Shown here in pieces: positions 6,444 through 13,553 of a stretch of 13,553 bases of DNA. Below the pieces are notes generated by a model. That model was not told the origin of the DNA. It ran no database searches and was given only the letters and a program-made list of their open reading frames with translations. The position numbers and the translations under genes were made by a program. The DNA is from Planctomycetota bacterium (GTDB taxonomy: Bacteria > Planctomycetota > UBA8108): positions 1 to 13,553 of the forward strand of contig JAFGKN010000509.1 in NCBI GenBank assembly GCA_016928605.1, read 5' to 3'. The first letter of the stretch is position 1, and each line of letters starts with the position of its first letter.

Positions 6444-9400
6444 TCAATCGCACCGGTACTCGCACGGCCCGAGCGCGTCGACCGTCGGATCTTCTCCGCA
6501 GACATCCGGACCCGGCGGCGGCGGCGCCAGGCTGCCCAGGAACAGGTAGCCGAGGATGCGGATCGGATCGGTGATCTCGAGGCTGCCATTGTCATCCGCA
6601 TCCGCAGCGTCCGGACAGCCCGGCGTGGCTCCTCCCAGGAAGAGGTAGGCGAGGAGCGAGATCGCGTCCGTGATCTCGACCCTGGAGTTGCCGTCGACGT
6701 CTCCACGACGAAAGCGCGGCCCCGCCGCGCCGATCACGCTCACGACGCCCGCCTGCCGCCCGGCCAGCTCCCACACTCCGCTCGGAGGCAGCAGGGCAAC
6801 CGGCACAGGTGGAGAGCCCAGATCATCGCGGATCGAGATTCCTGCGGCGAGTCCAGCCGGGCCAAGGCCCGTCGGATCGACTCCCGCGGCGGAGACGACG
6901 ATCCGGAGGACGGGGAGATCGTCGCCCTCGATCCAGCTCGCGGGCGCATCCCCGAAGCGGACATCCACAACGACGCCGCCATCCACGGCCTCGATCGACA
7001 CATGCTCCGCCGCCTCGGAGGCGGTGCCGGCCACGTCGACAGCGACCAGCTCGAGCGGCTCCTCGAGCGAGAGACCCATCGCGAAGCCGCGCATCGCGAC
7101 ATCGGGCGCGAGGTGGGCATGGACGAGCACCTCTCCCTCCGGACCGCCCGCAAGCAAGGTCGAGTCCGCGACCCGCAGCAGCAGACGCTGCTCGTAGACC
7201 TCGACCGCGCAACGAACCGCGGGCGACAGGCAGCCGGCCATCTCGAAGACGACGCTCCAGGTATGCTCGCCGAGAGGAGCGCGCTCGTCGAGCCAGGATC
7301 CCTGCTGGGCGGGGACCACGGCCAGCACTCGTCCGTCTCGCGAGATGCGAGCCTCGCCGCTCGCTGTGAGAGCGTTCCACGTCACCTCCACCGTCGAGAC
7401 GTCCGGTCCGACCGACTGGGAGCAGAAGACGTCCTGCGGGCCGCGGATGCCGACCGTCACCTCAGCGGCGTTGTTCTCTCCAGTGCGCTCGTCAGGAAGC
7501 AGAGCCGCCACCGCGCGGATGCGCTGCTCGCCGAGCGGAGGACGGTAGGAGAACAGCGCCGCCGACGGCGCGGCATCGTCGGCGAAGCTCGTGGAGATCA
7601 GCACCTCTCCGAGGAGCTCCCAGAAGCCGTCGCCGAGAGACCGCTCGATCCTCACGGCGTAATCCCCGTCAGCCAGGGGCACGTAGCCGACGCTGCGCAG
7701 CTCGATCTCGAGCTCCAGGATCTGTCCAGGCGCAGGCAATGCCGTCGGAGTCCGCAGCTCGACGGCGAGATCCGGTCCGAGAAATGGCCGCAGCACGCGA
7801 GACTCGCCCGATTTCTCCTTGCCGCCCTTGAGAAGAGGCTCCCGGCCGGCGATGTCGTGAGTCAAGAGAATCTCGATGTTGCCCGCGCTGTCGATGAAGC
7901 CCGCGAACTCATGATCGGCCAGCGTGTCCGCCGTGACGATGAGCGCGGGGCCCGCGGCCATGCCGCTCGCCAAGTCGACGGAGACGAGGCCGACCTCTCG
8001 ATCGAGATCGCTGCTCACGCCCAGGCCCGCGAAGCTGAAGGCGACGTCGAAGCGATCTTCACCGACCTGCAGCACCTCCGGATGGAGCGCTCGCAGGTCG
8101 ACCACTCCCCCTTCCACCCTGCCGATCTGGGTCAGCTCCTCCACCTCCTCCACCCAGCCGATCACCTCGTCGATCCGCAAGCGGCCCCAGTTGAGGAGCC
8201 GCCCCTGGTCATACGCGACCGCCGCCCAGTCGAGCTGGTCGAGGTGGTTGCAGGGGGGGCGTGGATCGTCGGGGCAGCCCGCGTAGAGCTGCTGCCAGAG
8301 CAGCGGCCAGTTCGACTCATGGACGATGTCGTCCGTGAAGACAGGTTGAGCGTGGTCGCAGTAGACGAGCACGTTCCCGTCCGCGCTGAGCGCGGCGGTC
8401 GGCTGCGAGGCGCCCGGCACGTGCCGCGAAAGCCCGGGACCCTGCACGAGCGTGCCCACGGCGTCGTTCATCGCCACCTGTACGTAGTGGTCGAAGTTCG
8501 TGCCTATGTCGCGATCCTCGTCCTGTACCCACACGAGCGCGATGCGGCCGGAAACCGAGGTGAGGAAGGGATCCTTGTCGATCCTGTCGTTGCCCGCTCC
8601 GAGATCGACCGGACTCCCTTCCACCGAGAGAGAGCCGAGATCGAACGTGCAGGTGCGAATCACCGAATCGCCCTGGAGAAGCGCTCCCTCCGGATGCGTG
8701 ATCCGCACCCAGCCGAGGCGCGCCTTGCCCGCCTCGAGGTCGGCGCACACAGTGGCCTCTCCGTCGCCGATCGCATCGTCGGTGATGCGCACCGGCGAGG
8801 ACCACATCCCCGTCGTCGGCGTGTAGACGGCAGCGTAGATCTCCATGCTGGAGAGGATGCTCTCCACTCGCGCGGCGCCCTCCGGCGTTTCCATCTCCCC
8901 ATGGCTCACCTGCAGGCTCTCCAGCTCCTCGGGACTCAGCGCGATCTCGGTCCACGCCGCGAGGAACCGTCCTTCGTCTCCGCCGCCCGGGATCCATGCC
9001 ACAGCGGGATTCAGCTTCGCGCGACCGTTGCCGGAGGCATAGAAGGGCATCTCCGTCCCCCAGGCCCCTCCTGTCGTCTTCTCGGCGAAGTACAGCTCGG
9101 TGCGCACTCCTTCATGAGTGGGATCGACGTCGTAGATGAGGACCTGCAGATCCCGCATCGCACCGGCGGCTGCCATCGGTCCGAACATGAGACCGTCGGC
9201 CGGGATCTCGTCCTCCGGGAGCTCATCGTCCTTCGTCCCCTTGGCGCCGCACGCGACGGGACAACTGTCGTACTCGAGGAGGGGGATATTGACATCGAGA
9301 GTCCAGCACTTTTCCAGCGGCCACGAGCCGAGGCAGACCGATCCACGGCCGAAGATGCGGATCGCCCAGCAGAAGTCGACGCTCATGTCGGGGAAGAAGC

Positions 9401-12400
9401 TCTGGAGGTCGCCCGCCTCCGTCCCCCCGAAGGGAAGACCCGCGAAGAGGCTCACGGGAAGGCAGACCGTTCCGGCGCCGCCGGCGCCGAGCTTCACGGT
9501 CGCGATCACGAGATCCACGGCTCCGCCGAATGCGACGCTGAGCGTCGCCTCGGGAGAGACGGTCAGCACGATTCCGTCCACGCTCCCGAACTGCTCGTCA
9601 TCCTCGCGCGGATCCACGGCGAGGTCGGCCTTGCCGCGAAGCTTGACATCACCCCAGATAGTAGCCCACACCTTGAGAGTGACCACGGTGATCGTCGCAA
9701 TACGGATCTCGATGAGAGGCAGGAGCTCCAGCGACTCCTCGAAGAGGGTGGTCTCCGCGAGTTCCATGCACGCCAGTCCGGGCTTGTTCAGGCTCTCCGC
9801 GAGCTCCTGGCAGGCCGAGCTGAGACTCGAGTCGGGAACCGCGTTGTACGTGGTCCACTCCCTGCTGAAGACCTTGTAGTTCAGCAGCGTCAGGGCGGAT
9901 CCCACCTTGGAAAAGAGGACCCACTCGAACGGAGAGGTGGAGCCGTTCGACGTGCGGCGGTTGCGCCGCATCGAGACATGCGCCCCCGCGTACGCGCTGT
10001 TCTCCACGGGGAGCGGGCCGAGGGAGAACGAGGCGTTCCACTCGAGAAAGTCGGGGAACTTGAGATCGAACAGGATGTTTCGATCCTCGAACCAGCTCTC
10101 CCTGGATTTCGTGATCTCCTGCCGCTCGTCCCAGTCGTCGCGCATGGAGATGGGTGCCCGCTGGAAATCAGCGTCGAAGCGCCCCAGCTCGACCGTCTCC
10201 TCGACTCCAACACTGTTCTCCACGGAGACCACCGCGGTGATCTCGCCGTGGAGCTCGTTGCTCTCGAAGGCGTACTCGGGAGGCCAGTGCCACCCGGTCG
10301 CGTCGAGAGGAGCGCCCCAGTAGCACTGCCCGCAGAGATTGCAGCGCTCCTCCACGCGCAGCGCCGGGATGGAGAAGGGCGCCGCGGGCCCGCCGGAGCC
10401 GTCGAAGTCGATCTTCCACTCGACGGCGCCCGAACCGGGACCATCGCCTGGCAGAACGCACTCGTTCATCGGAGGCGAAATGAGGTTGTAGAGGAAGGGA
10501 GCGTAGAGCTCGGGCTCGGTGGCGTAGGGCCACTGGACGAAGACCGGAGTGCCGATGACGAGAGAGACCGACGAGCCTCCGCCCTGCACCGTGAAGTCGC
10601 CCGCCTGGGTGCCGGAGATCTCCGATCCCGGCCGGCTGACGTCCATCGTGAGCTGGTAGGGAAGGGGCAGCGCGCCCAGTTCCTCGTGGATGGAGATGCA
10701 GTTCACCGAGAGCAGGTAAAGGCCGCTCTGCTCGTAGGTGTGCGTGACGACCGGAAGCGATGTCACCTCCTCGATCCCATCGCCGAAGCTCCACCGGTAT
10801 TCCGCGATGCCCGGACGCCCGCCGCGGATCGGATCGAGGTACGGAGTGAAATCGGCATCGAGCTGCGCCCGGAACTCGAACATCCTCCCGCCGGGAAGGG
10901 ACAGCTGCTGCGGATCGTAGGCCCGCAGCAAGGGAAGCGGCCTCGTCATCAGGGAGGTGTCCGCGTAGTTCTCCCTGTACTCGATCCGGTTGATCTTGAC
11001 CCGCGGATCGGCCTGGGTGAGCGGCTTGATGCGGATCATCGGATCGGCGCCCGCCACTGGCCGGATCCGGCCCTCGTCGTCATGGCAGGGGGTGTGGGGG
11101 AGCAGGTTGAGCGTCAACGCACAGCTCTCTCTGGCCGCGTAGACGTTGAAGGACGGCACGTGGCCTCCGTCGTCGACGAGAAGCCGGATCGGCGCTTCCT
11201 CGTCCACGAAGGCTTCCTCGCCTTCGCGCAGCTCACAGGTGAGGCAGAAGAAGAGCTCCCCGAAGGGGATGTGCCACGGATCGTCCGTGACCCACTCGGG
11301 AGACTCGATCTCGACGGTGCACGTGACCCAGCCGGGCTCTCCGGGCAGCGCCCGGACCGGAACGTCGAAGGCGTGGTAGCGGATGAACCGATCGCCGTCC
11401 GTCTGATCCAGCGTCGATGCGTAGACGAGCCCCTTCAGCTTTCCCCACAGGTGCCGCCGCTCCACCAGGCAGGAGAAGAGGAAGCGGTTGACGGGAACCC
11501 CCTCGCGGTCGCTCGGAAGGTTGATCTTGGTTCCGTAGACGATGTCGGGCTCGAGCGGGATGGCGAAGGATCTGTCCCTCTGGCGGGTGTGTCCCTCGGC
11601 GTAGAGCCAGTCGATCTGTGGAATCTCCACAGGATTGACGATCTCGTCGGCCAGCTCGCCGACCAGGCCTCCGATCTGCGGGATGACCTGGTACGAGAGG
11701 ACGTCGCCCGCTCCGGCCGTCAGGTCGTAGAACTCCGTCTCGTCACCCGACAGATCGAACACGACACCGTCGCTGCGGACAATCCGTACCGAGTCGTACG
11801 CCTCGCCGTTCGCCCACTGGATCCTCCGCCCGCCATCGACCGGCATGATCGAGACCGACGCGACGGGGGCGACGGTCCTGTCGCCGAAGAAGAAGCCGTC
11901 CCCCAGCCGCAGCTTGCCGGCGGCGTCAGCGAGCACGATGTCCACCGCGCCGGTGAAATCCACCGCCGGCGTGGTGATGACCACTTCCTCGGGCGAGACC
12001 GAGACCACCGGCGCCGCGAAGGCGCCGAGCCAGACCGTCATCCCCGCCGAGACGAAGCCCTCGCCCCGGAGCGTCACCGTCGTGCCGCCGTCCATCGGCG
12101 CCCAGGCAGGCTCGGCGCTCGTGAGGCGGCGGCCATCCCTGTAGAGAAAGCCGCTCCGCAGCGTTGCGGATCCGACCTGCACGTCGACGTAGCCGGCGCT
12201 CGCCCGCGGCGGAGTGACCGCGATGAGCTGCTCCGTGCTGCGGAACTCGACCGTCGACGCGGGCGCTCCGCCGAAGCGAACCGGTTCGCCGGGAGAGAAT
12301 CCGCGTCCCCGGATCTCCACGCCGGTCCCGCCCGCGAGAGGGCCCGCCGCCGGGATGACTTTCAGGATCTCGCCCGCGCCCTCTCCGCTCGCCGGCGAGA

Positions 12401-13553
12401 AGTAGGTCGCGAGCCCCCCGTAGCTGGCCACCACGTCCAGCCGGCTGCTCGCGTCGAGGTCGCCGGCCGTGAGGCACCGTGCGTCACGCGACAGGATATG
12501 CGTGTCCCGGGAAGGAAAGTCCGGTTGCGCCGTGTTCCAGAGCACGATGATGGCGGGACGCTCGATACCGCCCAGCTCGGTGTCCTCCACGGTACAGGCA
12601 AGGTCACGATCGCCGTCGCCGTCAAAATCGGCCGTGGTGAGACCGTCGGGCTGGTAGCCCAGGCTGATGCTCACAGGATCATCGAACGACCGGCCGCCGA
12701 GACCTCTCCAGACGTGGATCTTTCCAGCCGCAAAGTCCAGCTCCGCGACATCCGGGATTCCATCGCCGGACACCTCCAGGGCGGCAACGCCGCGACCCGC
12801 CGAGCTCAGGCCGCCGAGAACCGGCGGGATCTGGCCGGCCGCGGCGAAGGTGCCGTCACCCTCGCCGTAGAGAAGCGTCACCGGACGCGAGCCGCCGACA
12901 TCGACGATGGCATCCGTGTGGCCATCGCCGTCGAGGTCCTCGAGACACACCGATCCGTAAGTCGCGCCAAAGCTCACCGCGTGAGCCACGGGGCTGCCGA
13001 GGCCGCCGCCCGCTTCCCCGAGCAGCGAGTACACGAAATCGCCGCGGCGATCGCAGAAGACGACGTCCGGGTAGGGATCCTCGTTGAGGGATCCGACCGC
13101 CACGCCAGCCCCGCTCTCGGCCGGCAGGATCGTCTGGCGGTGAGAGAGCCCGCCGTGACCATCGCCGTCGAGGATCAGCAGCCCGCTTTCGTTGGCTCCC
13201 ACGAGCAGGTCGATGTCTCCATCCAGATCGAGATCGGAGAGACAGATGCTGCGGGGAGAGGGAGAGCCTCCAGCCTCGAGGGGAAGGGGGAGGATCAGCT
13301 CGTCCACCAGAGAGCCGTCGCTTCGCGAGCGAAAGACGGTCGCCGTCTTCTGCGCGATCGAGATGGTGACGACATCGTCGCGCCCATCGCCCGTCATGTC
13401 GGCAGCCGCGACAGACTCGGCCTGGCCTGCGATCGAGAGATAGCTGTCCGCCGCCAGCCCCCGCTCGATCCCGCCCAGCGCGACCATCACCTGCTGGGTG
13501 CTCGAGCCGGCGATCGCCACGAGGTCGTCGATCCCGTCGCCGCTCGCGTCGAG
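6444..13553 (-). CDS. Giant multidomain secreted protein with FG-GAP/VCBS, TIG, PKD, cohesin-like and dockerin-like domains (5' end off the window)
   Basis: The frame is open from base 13553 to TGA 6444, giving 2369 visible residues. The start and any signal peptide lie outside; GTG 13520 is an internal Val within a VCBS motif. Domains by visible residue: eight FG-GAP/VCBS motifs (1-385, DxDxDG-type loops) forming a beta-propeller; two IPT/TIG domains (395-558); Fn3-like (559-640); unassigned (640-885); PKD (about 888-955, YRWSFGDG then THTYEQSGLY); unassigned, strand-rich, with CNLCGQC at 1071-1077 (956-1450); a propeller-like region with BNR-type 'AAW/LVW' strands (about 1455-1750); CARDB-like (about 1924-2037); Fn3-like (about 2040-2118); cohesin-like (about 2123-2230); paired dockerin-like EF-hands (2281-2369). 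It is an extracellular, calcium-binding, probably adhesive or structural protein. No catalytic domain is recognised. It is convergent with the TPR lipoprotein gene. Confidence 0.92.
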   Translation of the reverse strand, partial: LDASGDGIDDLVAIAGSSTQQVMVALGGIERGLAADSYLSIAGQAESVAAADMTGDGRDDVVTISIAQKTATVFRSRSDGSLVDELILPLPLEAGGSPSPRSICLSDLDLDGDIDLLVGANESGLLILDGDGHGGLSHRQTILPAESGAGVAVGSLNEDPYPDVVFCDRRGDFVYSLLGEAGGGLGSPVAHAVSFGATYGSVCLEDLDGDGHTDAIVDVGGSRPVTLLYGEGDGTFAAAGQIPPVLGGLSSAGRGVAALEVSGDGIPDVAELDFAAGKIHVWRGLGGRSFDDPVSISLGYQPDGLTTADFDGDGDRDLACTVEDTELGGIERPAIIVLWNTAQPDFPSRDTHILSRDARCLTAGDLDASSRLDVVASYGGLATYFSPASGEGAGEILKVIPAAGPLAGGTGVEIRGRGFSPGEPVRFGGAPASTVEFRSTEQLIAVTPPRASAGYVDVQVGSATLRSGFLYRDGRRLTSAEPAWAPMDGGTTVTLRGEGFVSAGMTVWLGAFAAPVVSVSPEEVVITTPAVDFTGAVDIVLADAAGKLRLGDGFFFGDRTVAPVASVSIMPVDGGRRIQWANGEAYDSVRIVRSDGVVFDLSGDETEFYDLTAGAGDVLSYQVIPQIGGLVGELADEIVNPVEIPQIDWLYAEGHTRQRDRSFAIPLEPDIVYGTKINLPSDREGVPVNRFLFSCLVERRHLWGKLKGLVYASTLDQTDGDRFIRYHAFDVPVRALPGEPGWVTCTVEIESPEWVTDDPWHIPFGELFFCLTCELREGEEAFVDEEAPIRLLVDDGGHVPSFNVYAARESCALTLNLLPHTPCHDDEGRIRPVAGADPMIRIKPLTQADPRVKINRIEYRENYADTSLMTRPLPLLRAYDPQQLSLPGGRMFEFRAQLDADFTPYLDPIRGGRPGIAEYRWSFGDGIEEVTSLPVVTHTYEQSGLYLLSVNCISIHEELGALPLPYQLTMDVSRPGSEISGTQAGDFTVQGGGSSVSLVIGTPVFVQWPYATEPELYAPFLYNLISPPMNECVLPGDGPGSGAVEWKIDFDGSGGPAAPFSIPALRVEERCNLCGQCYWGAPLDATGWHWPPEYAFESNELHGEITAVVSVENSVGVEETVELGRFDADFQRAPISMRDDWDERQEITKSRESWFEDRNILFDLKFPDFLEWNASFSLGPLPVENSAYAGAHVSMRRNRRTSNGSTSPFEWVLFSKVGSALTLLNYKVFSREWTTYNAVPDSSLSSACQELAESLNKPGLACMELAETTLFEESLELLPLIEIRIATITVVTLKVWATIWGDVKLRGKADLAVDPREDDEQFGSVDGIVLTVSPEATLSVAFGGAVDLVIATVKLGAGGAGTVCLPVSLFAGLPFGGTEAGDLQSFFPDMSVDFCWAIRIFGRGSVCLGSWPLEKCWTLDVNIPLLEYDSCPVACGAKGTKDDELPEDEIPADGLMFGPMAAAGAMRDLQVLIYDVDPTHEGVRTELYFAEKTTGGAWGTEMPFYASGNGRAKLNPAVAWIPGGGDEGRFLAAWTEIALSPEELESLQVSHGEMETPEGAARVESILSSMEIYAAVYTPTTGMWSSPVRITDDAIGDGEATVCADLEAGKARLGWVRITHPEGALLQGDSVIRTCTFDLGSLSVEGSPVDLGAGNDRIDKDPFLTSVSGRIALVWVQDEDRDIGTNFDHYVQVAMNDAVGTLVQGPGLSRHVPGASQPTAALSADGNVLVYCDHAQPVFTDDIVHESNWPLLWQQLYAGCPDDPRPPCNHLDQLDWAAVAYDQGRLLNWGRLRIDEVIGWVEEVEELTQIGRVEGGVVDLRALHPEVLQVGEDRFDVAFSFAGLGVSSDLDREVGLVSVDLASGMAAGPALIVTADTLADHEFAGFIDSAGNIEILLTHDIAGREPLLKGGKEKSGESRVLRPFLGPDLAVELRTPTALPAPGQILELEIELRSVGYVPLADGDYAVRIERSLGDGFWELLGEVLISTSFADDAAPSAALFSYRPPLGEQRIRAVAALLPDERTGENNAAEVTVGIRGPQDVFCSQSVGPDVSTVEVTWNALTASGEARISRDGRVLAVVPAQQGSWLDERAPLGEHTWSVVFEMAGCLSPAVRCAVEVYEQRLLLRVADSTLLAGGPEGEVLVHAHLAPDVAMRGFAMGLSLEEPLELVAVDVAGTASEAAEHVSIEAVDGGVVVDVRFGDAPASWIEGDDLPVLRIVVSAAGVDPTGLGPAGLAAGISIRDDLGSPPVPVALLPPSGVWELAGRQAGVVSVIGAAGPRFRRGDVDGNSRVEITDAISLLAYLFLGGATPGCPDAADADDNGSLEITDPIRILGYLFLGSLAPPPPGPDVCGEDPTVDALGPCEYRCD
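6447..6713 (-). other. Dockerin-like paired EF-hand C-terminus
   Basis: Two 12-residue calcium loops, DVDGNSRVEITD (2285-2296) and DADDNGSLEITD (2318-2329), are exactly 33 residues (99 nt) apart. Each is followed by a helix ending in YLFLG. The spacing shows an internal duplication as in type I dockerins. The tail has four cysteines (2313, 2352, 2364, 2368) and ends at the stop. Such endings are frequent on planctomycete exoproteins, where their binding partner is mostly unproven. Confidence 0.8.
6885..7190 (-). other. Cohesin-like beta-sandwich domain next to the dockerin-like tail
   Basis: Visible residues about 2123-2230 run LLLRVADSTLLAGG, then a strand pattern with MRGFAMGLSL, LELVAVDV, GVVVDVRFGD and LPVLRIVVSA. 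The order of strands and the 'F..gl.....L....v' pattern resemble cohesin domains. Identity to characterised cohesins is likely low, and the assignment is made by eye. Confidence 0.5.
12395..13553 (-). repeat. Eight FG-GAP/VCBS-type motifs
   Basis: Successive motifs such as DASGDGIDD, DMTGDGRDD, DLDLDGDID, DLDGDGHTD, EVSGDGIPD and DFDGDGDRD recur every 40-55 residues, with two degenerate copies (NEDPYPD and DASSRLD). In the FG-GAP/VCBS family such loops bind calcium and each motif marks a propeller blade. The first is cut by the right edge, so more blades may follow outside. Confidence 0.85.

Noticed and set aside
4231..6465. Open frame of 744 codons antisense to the TPR lipoprotein gene
   Set aside because: It is the mirror frame of a GC-rich gene whose codon pattern suppresses stops on the opposite strand. 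It is Leu/Arg-rich, has no family resemblance and no start signal.
1..13553. CRISPR arrays, tRNA or rRNA genes, insertion sequences, integrases, toxin-antitoxin or defence genes
   Set aside because: None seen on either strand. All long stretches are explained by four genes and one intergenic region.

Overview
The window is GC-rich (roughly two thirds G+C by eye) and almost fully coding. It suggests a member of the Planctomycetota or a close relative, probably known from metagenomes. Three things point there: an ECF sigma factor next to a PknB-type kinase with a single membrane helix and a PDZ/formylglycine-generating-enzyme-like (FGE) ectodomain; Fn3-like, cohesin-like and dockerin-like domains of the kind common in planctomycete exoproteins; and a C-terminal double EF-hand tail of the 'YLFLGG' type. 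This placement is inferred from protein style. No rRNA or other marker gene is present.

Layout. Minus strand, 3717 to 1: an ECF-like sigma factor (3082-3717), then 12 nt downstream a transmembrane Ser/Thr kinase (3069 to 1, running off the left edge inside its FGE-like domain). The kinase Shine-Dalgarno overlaps the sigma stop codon, so the two are probably co-transcribed and translationally coupled. Bases 3718-4206 are a divergent intergenic region with no gene I can support but several perfect inverted repeats. Plus strand, 4207-6360: a lipoprotein made almost entirely of 14 TPR-like units with a period of about 49 residues. After an 83-nt convergent gap, minus strand 13553-6444 encodes the last 2369 residues of a giant secreted protein whose N-terminus lies beyond the right edge. 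In protein order it holds FG-GAP/VCBS repeats, two IPT/TIG domains, an Fn3-like domain, an unassigned region, a PKD domain, a large unassigned strand-rich region, a second propeller-like region, a CARDB-like domain, another Fn3-like domain, a cohesin-like domain and a dockerin-like pair.

How the genes may work together (inference): the kinase could sense envelope or extracellular cues through its PDZ/FGE ectodomain and act on the adjacent sigma factor. The divergent TPR lipoprotein is a plausible envelope scaffold or target. The giant exoprotein looks structural or adhesive, and may self-associate through its cohesin-like and dockerin-like parts. There are no tRNA or rRNA genes, CRISPR arrays, insertion sequences or phage genes.
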